Shown here: positions 49,901 to 58,730 of the stretch, piece by piece | How positions within the stretch are numbered: the first letter of the stretch is position 1 | How the letters are laid out: every line of letters starts with the position of its first letter | DNA from: Longimicrobiaceae bacterium | Lineage (GTDB): Bacteria; Gemmatimonadota; Gemmatimonadetes; Longimicrobiales; Longimicrobiaceae | Length of the DNA stretch: 64,000 nucleotides | Assembly (NCBI GenBank): GCA_036375715.1 | Contig: DASVBS010000028.1 | Coordinates: 62,001 to 126,000, forward strand | Reading direction: 5' to 3' | Translations under genes and position numbers: made by a program | Notes under the pieces: model-generated | The model's database searches: none | What the model saw: the letters and a program-made list of their open reading frames with translations, nothing else | Told to the model about the DNA's origin: nothing

Positions 49901-50200
49901 GTCAGCAACCAGCCGAGCGAGTTCTACATCGAGGACGGCTCCTACATCCGGCTGCGGGCCCTGCAGATCGGCTATACCGTGCCGCCGCAGCACACCTTCG
50001 CCGGACTCAACAACCTGCGCATCTACCTGCGCGGGGAGAACCTGTTCACAATCACTGACTATCCGGGACTCGATCCCGCGCTGCCGGCGCTCGCGGCTGG
50101 TGGCAGCGCCGGTGATATCCGCGACCAGGCGCGGGGCATCGACCGCGGCGTCTACCCCACGAGCAGAATCTTCACCCTCGGTGTCGGTATCGGCTTCTGA
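46913..50200 (+). CDS. SusC/RagA-type TonB-dependent outer membrane transporter
   Basis: A 1095-residue outer-membrane receptor. The signal peptide ends near PLAAQ. An N-terminal carboxypeptidase-regulatory-like domain follows ([16 protein letters not shown], about 35-110). The plug then begins at [20 protein letters not shown] with [22 protein letters not shown] and [20 protein letters not shown], the SusC hallmark. The rest is the 22-strand barrel, ending in a C-terminal Phe. AAGGAAGGG precedes ATG 46913. It imports glycans or peptides delivered by the adjacent SusD. Confidence 0.97.
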   Translation: [1095 protein letters not shown]

Positions 50201-50275
50201 GGAAGCCCCACGGAGCAGAGGTCACAGCGACTACATCGACTACCGACACCGAACGACTTCTAACAGGTGATGACC

Positions 50276-52048
50276 ATGAGAGGACTGAACAGGCACGCTG
50301 CCGTGGGGCTGGTGCTGATGGCGGGTTTCGCCTACGGCTGCGACGACTATCTGAACACGCCCCCACAGGGCGCGCTCGACGAGCTGACGCTCGCGAACGA
50401 GGCCGGGGTGGAGGCGACGCTGGTCGGCGCCTATCGCATGCTTGGCGGGAACCCCGATGGTTGGCAGGGGGCGCCGAGCAACTGGGCGTACGGCAGCATC
50501 ACCACCGATGACGCCTACAAGGGGTCGGAGGCGTCCGACCAGCCCGACGCCAACGCCCTCGAGTACTACAGCTGGGGCAGCCCGGGCGCTCACAACTACC
50601 TGAACGGGAAGTGGTCCGCGGTCTACGAGGGAGTCTCCCGAGCAAACAACACGATCCGCCTGCTCGACCGCGTGCTCGCCGACGACGCGGGCGCGATCAG
50701 CCAGGAGACCGCCGATGGGATTCGCGGAGAGGCGCTCTTCCTCCGGGCGCACTTCCACTTCGAAGCCTGGCGGATGTGGGGAAACATCCCCTACTACACG
50801 GAGACTGACGAAGACTTTCGCAAGCCCAACACCGGTACGGACCCGGTACCGCTGATCCTGGCCGACCTGGACGCAGCCGCCAGCCTTCTGCCCGAGTCAC
50901 CACGCAAGGGCGAGGTGGGGCGCGTCACCGCCTGGACCGCGCGTGCGTACAAGGGCCGGGTGCAGGTGTACATCGGCGACTATGCGGGCGGCGCCGAGAC
51001 GCTGCGCAACGTCGTGCAGAACGGACCATACGCCCTGGAGGAGGACTTCCACCGTGTCTGGACGGCCTTCCGCGAGTTCGCCAACGGCCCGGAGACGATC
51101 CTCGCCTACCAGGCCTCGGTGAACGACGGAGAGCCGAACGGCCAGAACGCCAATTCCGCCGAGCGCCTGAACTTCCCGCACTCGGGAAGCCCGCTGGGCT
51201 GCTGCGGCTTCCACCAACCGTCGCAGAACCTCGTCAACTTCTTCAGGGTCGATGACAACGGCCTGCCGCTGGCAATCAGTGTCGGCGATCTCCAGCCCCT
51301 CAGCGCGCTGGAGGATTGGAACGGGAACGACAACAACTTCACCGCGGCCAACACGGCTCCGGTCGACCCGCGCCTGGACTGGACGGTCGGCCGTGACGGC
51401 GTGCCCTACCTGGACTGGGGGATCCATCGCTCCGACCTCGGTTGGGTTCGCGATATCTCCTTCGGCGGCTACTACAACGGGAAGAAGCACGTTCACGAGA
51501 AGTCGGCCAACGCCGGGAGCAACGTGGGGTGGAATCCGGCACACCTCAACTCCGTGAACATCCACATCTTCCGCTATGCGGACCTGCTGCTGCTGCTGGC
51601 GGAAGCCGAGGTCGAGCTCGGGAACCTCGACGCAGCGCGCCAGATCGTGAACCAGATCCGCGAGCGCGCCGGCAGGGTCGTTCAAGGCCCGGGGACGAGC
51701 GCCTCGGACATCGCGGTGCCCATCGACGACCCGAGCATCACCTGGGCGAACTACAGGATCGGCCTCTATCCTTCGTTCCCCAGCCAGGAGTACGCCCGCA
51801 CCGCCGTGCGTTACGAGCGGCGACTCGAGCTCGCGATGGAGGGCCAGCGGATGTTCGACCTGCAGCGCTGGAACACCTTCATTCCGGTGCTGAATGACTA
51901 CGTGACCGTCGAGAAGACGCGCCGTCCGCACAAATCCGCATCGCTCGAGGTCACCGACCGGCACCGCTGGTTCCCGATCCCCGACCGCCAGATCGAGCTG
52001 AGCGAGGTGGACGGGGAGAGCCGGCTGCAGCAGAACCCCGGCTGGTAA
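50276..52048 (+). CDS. SusD/RagB-type surface nutrient-binding lipoprotein
   Basis: A 590-residue partner of SusC. Signal with lipobox AYGC, then DDYLNTPPQGALDE as in SusD proteins. TPR-like helical core and the C-terminal SusD signature: VRYERRLELAMEGQRMFDLQRWN and WFPIPDRQIELS. Start ATG 50276 has AGGTGA at suitable spacing; GTG 50267 and ATG 50270 are alternatives. The ligand is unknown; a strong terminator and a repeat array follow. Confidence 0.96.
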   Translation: MRGLNRHAAVGLVLMAGFAYGCDDYLNTPPQGALDELTLANEAGVEATLVGAYRMLGGNPDGWQGAPSNWAYGSITTDDAYKGSEASDQPDANALEYYSWGSPGAHNYLNGKWSAVYEGVSRANNTIRLLDRVLADDAGAISQETADGIRGEALFLRAHFHFEAWRMWGNIPYYTETDEDFRKPNTGTDPVPLILADLDAAASLLPESPRKGEVGRVTAWTARAYKGRVQVYIGDYAGGAETLRNVVQNGPYALEEDFHRVWTAFREFANGPETILAYQASVNDGEPNGQNANSAERLNFPHSGSPLGCCGFHQPSQNLVNFFRVDDNGLPLAISVGDLQPLSALEDWNGNDNNFTAANTAPVDPRLDWTVGRDGVPYLDWGIHRSDLGWVRDISFGGYYNGKKHVHEKSANAGSNVGWNPAHLNSVNIHIFRYADLLLLLAEAEVELGNLDAARQIVNQIRERAGRVVQGPGTSASDIAVPIDDPSITWANYRIGLYPSFPSQEYARTAVRYERRLELAMEGQRMFDLQRWNTFIPVLNDYVTVEKTRRPHKSASLEVTDRHRWFPIPDRQIELSEVDGESRLQQNPGW

Positions 52049-52058
52049 CGGCAGAGGA

Positions 52059-52294
52059 GGTGACAAGGTGACAGGGTGACAAGGTGAACGGAGGTGCTGG
52101 CCGGCAGGTAGCCACGCCTCCCACCTTGCCTCCCCGACCTGAGTGTTCGTCTCCCGCTCCTGATGCAGGTTAAAGCAAGAGGCCAGTATCCACCCGGATG
52201 CTGGCCTCGCCTTTTATTCCCCTTGTCCCCTTCCCCCCTTGTCCCCTTGTGCCCTCGTCTCCCTGTCACCTTGTCACCTTGTCACCTCGTTACC
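52059..52294. repeat. Inverted GTGACAAG octad array enclosing a terminator
   Basis: The left arm (52059-52089) has GGTGACAAG units; the right arm (52220-52294) has CCTTGTCAC/CCCTTGTC units in opposite orientation. The right arm supplies the last codons and stop of the converging FG-GAP gene (52282). The region spans the whole gap between susD and that gene. Confidence 0.8.
52179..52217 (+). terminator. Rho-independent terminator of the susCD operon
   Basis: Stem GAGGCCAG-T-ATCC with GGAT-G-CTGGCCTC, 13 pairs counting one wobble and a 4-base loop, then GCCTTTTATT. It is a very stable canonical terminator 130 bases after susD, inside the octad array. Confidence 0.9.
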
Positions 52295-55200
52295 CGAAAC
52301 GCCCGCACCTCCCCCCCGCTGTTCCCCACCACCACCACCGACCCCGCCGGCGTGCGTACCACCGCGAGGTCCCGTGCCTCGTCGGGGGCGAGGAAGCCGC
52401 TCAGTGTGGGCGAGAGGGGCTGGAAGGCGCCCGATCCATTGCCGCGCACGAACAATCCCTTGCCCGCGTCCAGGGGCGGGGTGTTCGGTTCGGTGTGTAG
52501 GAGACTTCCGGCGAGCAGGAGGTCGAGGGCACCGTCGCCATCGAGGTCTTCGGCCAGGATCGCGTGGATCGGCGAGATCTGCGCCGCGGGCGGGAGCGGA
52601 TGGACCGAGAACGAGCCGCCGTCGTTGCGCAGCCAGACGCTGGCAAAGGTATCCGCCCGGTAGTGCAGCACGCTCTCCAGCCGCCGGCGGCCGAAGATCT
52701 CGCGCATGGTAAGGCCGGCGAAGCTGTGGTGGGTGAGATACCGCGCGGCGAGGATGTCCATCTCCCGACCCAGCAGCGCCAGGCCATAGTAGGGGTACTC
52801 CCTCCGCTCCACCTCCTGCGTGAAGATGATCTCGGACTCGCCGAGACCGTCGAGATCGCCCGCATAGACTCCGAACCGGCTCTCCGGCGACGTCGAGTAG
52901 CTGTGGTTCAGGCCCACATTGCCGGCGACCAGGTCCAGGTCGCCGTCGCCGTCGAGATCGCCGGTCGCGAGGCTGTACCACCACCCGGTCATCGCCGGCA
53001 ACCCCATTTCCCCGGTCACGTCGCGAAAACGGCCGCCGTCGTTGCGATGGAAGCGAATCGCCATCCACTCGCCAGCAGTCACGAGGTCCGGATCACCGTC
53101 CTCGTCGAAGTCCATCCAGACGGCATCGGTCACCATTCCGAGCGAGTCCGCCAGGTGCGGGGCGACTTCGGCGGTCACGTCGACGAAGGTCCCCCCCGAG
53201 TTACGCAGCAGGTAGCTGCGCGTGGGTGTGGGATAGGCGCCCGGGACGACACGCCCTCCGACAAAGAGGTCGAGCTGGTCGTCGCCGTCGAAGTCCGCCG
53301 CGCGCACGGCCGAGGTGCTCGTGGTCATCTTGGGGAGGGCGTCTTCCGCACGAGCGAACCGGCCGCCGCCAAGGTTGCGGTAGAGCCTGTCCTGCAGCGA
53401 CCGCGAGCCCTCCGGCAGATGGAATCCCCCGCTGGTAACGTAAAGGTCTGGAAGTCCGTCCCCATCGGCGTCGAAGAACAGGGCGCCGCAGTCGACGGCC
53501 ACACTATCCTCCTGCCACGGCGCCGGGTGCGGAGATCGGGCGAATCGCCCATCCGCGGCCTGCAGGAAGAGGGCACCGGCCTGGTCCCCCCCGCCGCCGA
53601 CGAAGAGGTCCTCGAGCCCATCTCCATTCACATCCGCGACGGCGAGGGGCGGCCCCTCCCGCGACATCTCGTGCGGCAGAAGCGGCTGCTCGGTGAAGTC
53701 GAAGCGAGCGTGATCGTCGCGGTGGGTGAAGGACAGGCCCGCGGTGGAATCGAGCGCCACGAACAGAGGCGTAGCGGGCGAACTTCCAGCGCAGCGGTCC
53801 GAGGACCCGGGCAGCTGTGCGTCGCTCTGCCGGAGCGTGAGGGTGGTGTCGGGGTGCAGGCCGGTGACGCACTGCACCCGCCCGTCCGGCCAGATCACCT
53901 TCAGCTCCTGCAGCGCACCGGCGGCCGCGACGCCGAAGTGCACCACGTCCTCTACGGTCGACATGAAACCGCGCTGCAGCACGTGCTCCACGTACTGCTC
54001 GCCCCGCTCCGTCCGGAGGGTGAGCTTCGCTCCGATTCCCTGGCGGTTCGCCCCCTCTCCTTCGAGGCGCACGCGCAGATAGTGCCCCGCCGGGGCAGCC
54101 TCGCCGTCCACGCCCTCGTTCCGATAGATCGACGCGGGCGCGTCGATGTTATTCACCGCCAGGTCCAGCCACCCATCGCCGTCCAGGTCGACGTACACCG
54201 CGCCATAGGAATAGCCGGGCTGGTCCAGCCCCCAATCGCGTGTGCGGTCTCTGAAGGTCAGATCTCGCTGGTTGTGGAAGACGTGGCTGGCCACGTAGTA
54301 CCCGCCCAGGCTGTCCAGCAGCTCCTGCATCGCCTGACGGGCCGCCTTTTCGTTGGAGAGCCGGCGGGCCATGCGGTTGTTGGCCTGGTAGTCGAAGTCG
54401 GTGACCGCTTTGGGGTAGCCGTTGCTGATGAAGAGGTCCTTGAAGCCGTCGTTGTCGAAGTCGGCAAAGAGCGCGGTCCAGCTCCAGTCGGTGTACGCCA
54501 CGCCCGCAAAGCGCGCGATTTCGCTGAAGATCATCCGCCCGTCCGGCGTGATTCCACGGCTGAGCTGGAGGGTGTTGGTGTTGAATTGCGGGGAGTAGCC
54601 AGCGCTCGCCATCGATTCGAGCGCGGCTCGCGTGGTCGACCCGCTTACCAGCTTCCTCTCCCTCAACCCCGGCGGCATCATGTCCGTCTGCATGATGTCC
54701 GGCCAGCCGTCGTTATTGAAATCGGCGATATCGATGCCCATCCCGGCGAAGCTGGTGTGATCGAGCCACTCCGCCAGCCTATCGGTAAAGGTGCCGTCGC
54801 CGTTGTTGATGTAGAGGACGTCGTTGGGGGCAATGTCGTTGGAGACGTACAGATCGGGCCAGCCGTCGCGGTTGATGTCCGACGCAACGACTCCCAGCCC
54901 GTAGCCCAGCCTGCGTGCGATGCCCGCCTGCTCCGAGACGTTGACGAAGGTACCGTCCCCCTGGTTCTGGTAGAGCTGGTCGAATCCAGCCGGATTGGCG
55001 GAGGCGCGACTGAAGGTGAACTGTCCGGTCTCCCCGCGAGCGAACTCACCCGGGGAGTTCGCGAGCAGGTAGAGGTCGAGATCGCCGTCCCGGTCGTAGT
55101 CGAAGAAGACCGCGTGGGTGGTGAAGCCGGTGTCCGCGATGCCGAACTCCTCGGCCTTCTCGACGAACCGGCCGGTGCCGTCATTCACGAACAGCAGGTT

Positions 55201-55638
55201 CGCGCGGTCCTCCGGCTTGGTCCAGACCGGACCGGCGACCGAGACATAGATATCGAGGTCGCCATCTCCTTCGATGTCGACCATGCTCACGCCCGTCGCC
55301 CAGCGCGTCGTGCCGACTCCCGCGGCTTCGGTCACGTCCTCGAAGCGCATCTCCCCCCGGTTCAGGTAGAGCCGGCTGGAGACCATGTTGCCCGCGAAGT
55401 ACAGGTCCGGGAGACCGTCTCCGTTCACGTCTCCCGCGCCCACGCCCGCCCCGTTGTAGACGAAGGCATCGGTGGTGAAGTTGTGCTCCGCGGTCAGGGT
55501 GAGGGCGTTGGCGAAGGTCACGCCCGTCCGCTCGCCGTCCAATAGAGTGAAGCGGATATCCGGCGGGTTGCGATTGCAGGCAGTGAGGGCCGCTCCCGCC
55601 ATGACGAGGAGGGGGCGCCGAAACCTGGACAGGGTCAT
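52282..55638 (-). CDS. FG-GAP/ASPIC-UnbV lipoprotein (duplicated propeller)
   Basis: A 1118-residue lipoprotein (lipobox LTAC). First FG-GAP block about 40-500 (DVNGDGLPDLYF; DIEGDGDLDIYV; DYDRDGDLDLYL; DINRDGWPDLYV; DFNNDGWPDI), then an ASPIC/UnbV domain (about 525-610: GAKLTLRTERGEQYVEHVL, VVHFGVAAAG, LKVIWPDG). A second FG-GAP block runs to the end. This layout, converging on a SusCD pair, is common in Bacteroidetes-like glycan loci. The stop codon lies within the octad repeat, so the terminal V-T-R is repeat-derived. Confidence 0.92.
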   Translation of the reverse strand: MTLSRFRRPLLVMAGAALTACNRNPPDIRFTLLDGERTGVTFANALTLTAEHNFTTDAFVYNGAGVGAGDVNGDGLPDLYFAGNMVSSRLYLNRGEMRFEDVTEAAGVGTTRWATGVSMVDIEGDGDLDIYVSVAGPVWTKPEDRANLLFVNDGTGRFVEKAEEFGIADTGFTTHAVFFDYDRDGDLDLYLLANSPGEFARGETGQFTFSRASANPAGFDQLYQNQGDGTFVNVSEQAGIARRLGYGLGVVASDINRDGWPDLYVSNDIAPNDVLYINNGDGTFTDRLAEWLDHTSFAGMGIDIADFNNDGWPDIMQTDMMPPGLRERKLVSGSTTRAALESMASAGYSPQFNTNTLQLSRGITPDGRMIFSEIARFAGVAYTDWSWTALFADFDNDGFKDLFISNGYPKAVTDFDYQANNRMARRLSNEKAARQAMQELLDSLGGYYVASHVFHNQRDLTFRDRTRDWGLDQPGYSYGAVYVDLDGDGWLDLAVNNIDAPASIYRNEGVDGEAAPAGHYLRVRLEGEGANRQGIGAKLTLRTERGEQYVEHVLQRGFMSTVEDVVHFGVAAAGALQELKVIWPDGRVQCVTGLHPDTTLTLRQSDAQLPGSSDRCAGSSPATPLFVALDSTAGLSFTHRDDHARFDFTEQPLLPHEMSREGPPLAVADVNGDGLEDLFVGGGGDQAGALFLQAADGRFARSPHPAPWQEDSVAVDCGALFFDADGDGLPDLYVTSGGFHLPEGSRSLQDRLYRNLGGGRFARAEDALPKMTTSTSAVRAADFDGDDQLDLFVGGRVVPGAYPTPTRSYLLRNSGGTFVDVTAEVAPHLADSLGMVTDAVWMDFDEDGDPDLVTAGEWMAIRFHRNDGGRFRDVTGEMGLPAMTGWWYSLATGDLDGDGDLDLVAGNVGLNHSYSTSPESRFGVYAGDLDGLGESEIIFTQEVERREYPYYGLALLGREMDILAARYLTHHSFAGLTMREIFGRRRLESVLHYRADTFASVWLRNDGGSFSVHPLPPAAQISPIHAILAEDLDGDGALDLLLAGSLLHTEPNTPPLDAGKGLFVRGNGSGAFQPLSPTLSGFLAPDEARDLAVVRTPAGSVVVVGNSGGEVRAFRVTR

Positions 55639-55759
55639 TCCGGCTGGATGCTGAAGGTGGGCGCGGGTTCGGTCCGGCTCGGGGCCTGGCGGCCCTTCTC
55701 CTTGGGCGGACTTACTCTTGACGTCGCAAGGAGGCGGGCGGCGCCGGGCTTCGGCCTCG

Positions 55760-56548
55760 CTACTGGGACGGCTGTCCGCTCTGCGGCTCCAGCCGCCCCA
55801 GGGTCCAGAGCAGTCCGCGCGCGACGAGGTCGAGGTAGGCGGGATCGGCCATGGTCTCGTTGTGATGACCCATGGTGGTCACAAAGACGCGCGCCTTGCC
55901 GTAAACGTTCGTCCAGGCGACCGGATAGTGCTCCTCATTCTCCACGCTCCAGGCCTGCAGGAGCGGAGTCATCGACGGCCAGGTGTGGTCGATGTTGTAG
56001 AGCTCGTCCACGCCGGGGCCCCAGCCGGTCGGGAGGTCGTGCACGATCGGATGATCGGGCGCCACCCGCTCGATGGTGAACTCGCGCTGCGCGTCGTGGC
56101 GCATGCTGGAGGCGCCCATGAGCTGCTTCCACGAATCCGTGGTCGAGCGCCGATAACTGTGGGTGGCGCCGTGAAGGATCACCGCCGGAATGCCGCGGTC
56201 GCGATGGGTGTGTGCGATTCGGTCGATCCATTCCGGGTCTACCACGTAGGAGAAGGACATGTTGTATACCACCACGTCGAACTCGTCCGCCCAGGCCGTG
56301 TTCGCATGGCGGGGGATGAGGGTGTCAGTGGAGGTGCCGGCGGTATGATCGATGGTCCACTCGATCGGGAACGGCACTCTCTCCGACAGCCCCGGCGGGA
56401 TGATCTTCTCCTGCGCGACGAAGTCGTGAAAGCCACCCCCGGTGATGTAGAGGGCGCGGATCGGCCGCTCGTTCTGCGCAGAGGCTGGCAGAGCAGCGAG
56501 CGCGAGCAGCAGAAATACCCCGAAGAGGCGCCTGGCGGTACGTAGCAT
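55760..56548 (-). CDS. Secreted ThuA-domain (glutamine-amidotransferase-like) protein
   Basis: A 262-residue protein with a signal peptide ending at PASAQ. The ThuA fold shows IRALYITGGGFHDF, FDVVVYNMSFSYVVD, GIPAVILHGATHSYR, DHPIVHDLPTGWGPGVDELYN and ARVFVTTMGHHNETM. ThuA-type proteins act in trehalose/3-keto-sugar metabolism, which agrees with the GMC and DUF1080 proteins here. ATG 56548 begins the signal; the longer frame is not used. Confidence 0.9.
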   Translation of the reverse strand: MLRTARRLFGVFLLLALAALPASAQNERPIRALYITGGGFHDFVAQEKIIPPGLSERVPFPIEWTIDHTAGTSTDTLIPRHANTAWADEFDVVVYNMSFSYVVDPEWIDRIAHTHRDRGIPAVILHGATHSYRRSTTDSWKQLMGASSMRHDAQREFTIERVAPDHPIVHDLPTGWGPGVDELYNIDHTWPSMTPLLQAWSVENEEHYPVAWTNVYGKARVFVTTMGHHNETMADPAYLDLVARGLLWTLGRLEPQSGQPSQ

Positions 56549-56865
56549 GGGAGAATCGAAGCCGTGGGAAGTAGGGAGGGGGATATCGTACGGCGGGCGT
56601 TCGGCCGGGACAAGGAGCGAGGGGGCTGGGTGAGGGGGTGACAAGGTGACAAGGTGAACGGCCGGTGCGGGTACGCTGGCGAGGCGGGGGAGCCAGTCAC
56701 CGCCTGGCCAGATCTAGCGGGCCAATCTGGCTGCCAAGCCGACGGTAAGGCTGCAATGACGCCTATGTTCCGGCCAGGGCTCGCTCCCCACGCTGGACAC
56801 CCCAGGCCCCGATCTCCGAACCGCCACCGCCGTTCACCTTGTCACCTTGTCACCTTGTCACCCTG
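56549..56865. other. Repeat-filled intergenic region between ThuA and BBE genes
   Basis: Both flanking genes are on the minus strand. Apart from the inverted octad array (56628-56879) only about 170 bases of unique sequence remain, containing no gene that I can support. Confidence 0.6.
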
Positions 56866-56879
56866 TCACCCTGTCACCG
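56628..56879. repeat. Inverted GTGACAAG octad array
   Basis: Left arm 56628-56659 (GGTGACAAGGTGACAAGG units) and right arm 56832-56879 (six CACCTTGT/CACCCTGT units, inverted). The right arm overlaps the end of the BBE oxidoreductase gene and provides its stop codon. Confidence 0.82.
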
Positions 56880-58332
56880 GCACCTGCGGCACCGGCGCCT
56901 CCCTCCCCGCTCCGCCGCTGGGGCGAATGTTCTGGTTCATGCGGAAGAGGTTGTCGGGATCGTAGCGATCCTTGAGGGCAACCAGGCGGGAGTAGTTGGA
57001 TCCGTACGCGTTCGTCACCCGCTCCGTCTCGTCCTCGGGGACGAAGTTCACGTACACTCCCCCGGTTGCGAAGGGCGTTACCGCGTTGAACAACTCGCGC
57101 GCCCAGGCCATGCACGCCGCGTCCTGGGAAGGGTCGTTCCAGCGACCGTGCACGTTCATCAGATAGCGCGTGGCACGGTGCGGATAGGCGGTGGCGTCAG
57201 GGGGAAGGTTGTGGATGGCGCCGCCCATCTGCCCGATGAAGACCTCGCATTGGGGATCCGGAAGTCTTCCGACGTGATCCACGAACAGGCGGATCAGCTC
57301 GTCGGGCAGCGCGATGAAGTCATGGGACTTCCAATAGTTGCGTGCTCCCGGCGTGAGCAGCGGGTCGAAGGTCTGCTGCCAGCCGGCGTAGGGCGCCGGA
57401 CCGATCACATCGGCGATGGGGTTCCCAAACCGCCGCAGCGGCTCGAGGTTGCGTTCTCCTTCCGCGATGGGCCCCGCATGGAAGCAGGCCATGACCAGGA
57501 TTTCCCGCCCGTGCCACTCCTCCGGTAGGAAGGGCAGCGGCGGCGCCTTGCGCAGCACGCACCAGACCGCGGTCTCGTTCGGAAGCGTAGCGGAGAAGTC
57601 GCGATAGAAGCGCAGCACACGCTCCGCGTCGTCGTACGGGTGGACGATGAGCCCGGCAAGCACTTCGGGGCCGAGAGGCCGCAGCGTGAACTCGAACGAG
57701 GTCGCCACCCCAAAATTTCCCCCGCCGCCGCGAATTCCCCAGAAGAGCTCGGAGTTCTCGGTCTCACTCGCCCGCACCTCTTCTCCGTTTGCGGTCACCA
57801 ACCGGGCGCTCCGGAGGCTGTCGACGGTCATGCCGTCGCGACGGCTGAGCCATCCGAATCCGCCGCCGAGGGTCAGGCCGGCGATGCCGGTCGTCGAGTT
57901 GATGCCGAGGGGGACCGCGAGCCCGTGCTCCTGGGTGGCGCGGTCGACGTCGGCGAGCGTGCAGCCGGGCTCCACCATCGCCGTCCTGGCGGCGGGATCG
58001 ACTCTCACCTCTTTCATGGGCGAGAGGTCGACGACGAGCCCGCCATCACAGACAGCGTTGCCGGCGATGTTGTGCCCGCCGCCACGCACTGCAACCAGGA
58101 GCCGGTGGTCGCGTGCAAGCCGCACCGCCTGCACGACGTCGTCGCTCCCGCGGCAGCGGATAATGAGCGCTGGTCGACGATCGATCATCCCGTTCCAGAT
58201 CGATCTTGCACTTTCGTAGTCCGGGGATGAGGCGGTCAGCAGGTCTCCCTTGAGGCGGGACCGGAGGCGGTCAAGGACTGCTGCGTCGAGGCGGGTGGAC
58301 GATCCGTCCAGCGTGCGGATGGAGAGGAACAT
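56866..58332 (-). CDS. FAD-linked oxidoreductase with berberine-bridge (BBE) domain
   Basis: A 488-residue PCMH/VAO-type flavoprotein. It has FAD-binding VRGGGHNIAGNAVCDGG (His for covalent FAD), VEPGCTLADVDRATQEHGL, GGGFGWLSRRDGMTVDSL and RGGGGNFGVATSFEF. The C-terminal BBE segment is YGSNYSRLVALKDRYDPDNLF. It oxidises sugars or alkaloid-like alcohols with O2; in bacteria, often oligosaccharides. AAGGAG precedes ATG 58332. The final residues VPVTG and the stop come from the octad array. Confidence 0.92.
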   Translation of the reverse strand: MFLSIRTLDGSSTRLDAAVLDRLRSRLKGDLLTASSPDYESARSIWNGMIDRRPALIIRCRGSDDVVQAVRLARDHRLLVAVRGGGHNIAGNAVCDGGLVVDLSPMKEVRVDPAARTAMVEPGCTLADVDRATQEHGLAVPLGINSTTGIAGLTLGGGFGWLSRRDGMTVDSLRSARLVTANGEEVRASETENSELFWGIRGGGGNFGVATSFEFTLRPLGPEVLAGLIVHPYDDAERVLRFYRDFSATLPNETAVWCVLRKAPPLPFLPEEWHGREILVMACFHAGPIAEGERNLEPLRRFGNPIADVIGPAPYAGWQQTFDPLLTPGARNYWKSHDFIALPDELIRLFVDHVGRLPDPQCEVFIGQMGGAIHNLPPDATAYPHRATRYLMNVHGRWNDPSQDAACMAWARELFNAVTPFATGGVYVNFVPEDETERVTNAYGSNYSRLVALKDRYDPDNLFRMNQNIRPSGGAGREAPVPQVPVTG

Positions 58333-58730
58333 GCCGGGCTCCTTGCACGGAGGGTTCGGCGGCGGGGCGACGGCGCCGGATCACGCCACGTCCCGGCCAC
58401 CGGGGACAGCCCGGGACGGGATGGCTGTGGCCCAGCACCCATATTAGGGGTGGTCCGGGCCAGGAAAAGGTTCCTGTTTCGCGTGGGCGATGGTGGCGGC
58501 AGAGTACCGATTCACGGCAGGGGGGCGGGCACCGGACCAACCCGCGGGCCTGCTGGCGGTGGGGGGCGCGAGCGGCCACGCAATTTCTGCCGGACCCGAT
58601 CCGGGCGGTGGCTTTGTCAGGGAGTGAATAGGGAACAAAAGCGGCCCTGGAGGGAACCACGGGGACAATCTTCCGCGCCGTGAGGGGATCCCACTCCCGC
58701 GTCCGGCGCGCGAAGCTCCACGATCCTTCG
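58333..58730. other. Divergent intergenic region BBE oxidoreductase/oligopeptidase
   Basis: About 400 GC-rich bases that must carry two promoters. I see no clear consensus boxes, no repeats and no gene; short open frames here lack ribosome binding sites and domain sense. Confidence 0.4.

Noticed and set aside
52564-55545. Plus-strand open frame of about 990 codons
   Set aside because: Lies antisense to the FG-GAP/ASPIC lipoprotein; the repetitive Val/Arg/Glu-rich product mirrors the DxDxDG repeats of the real gene.
56832-56879. CRISPR array
   Set aside because: Units are 8 bases, directly adjacent, with no unique spacers and no cas genes; it is a tandem repeat.
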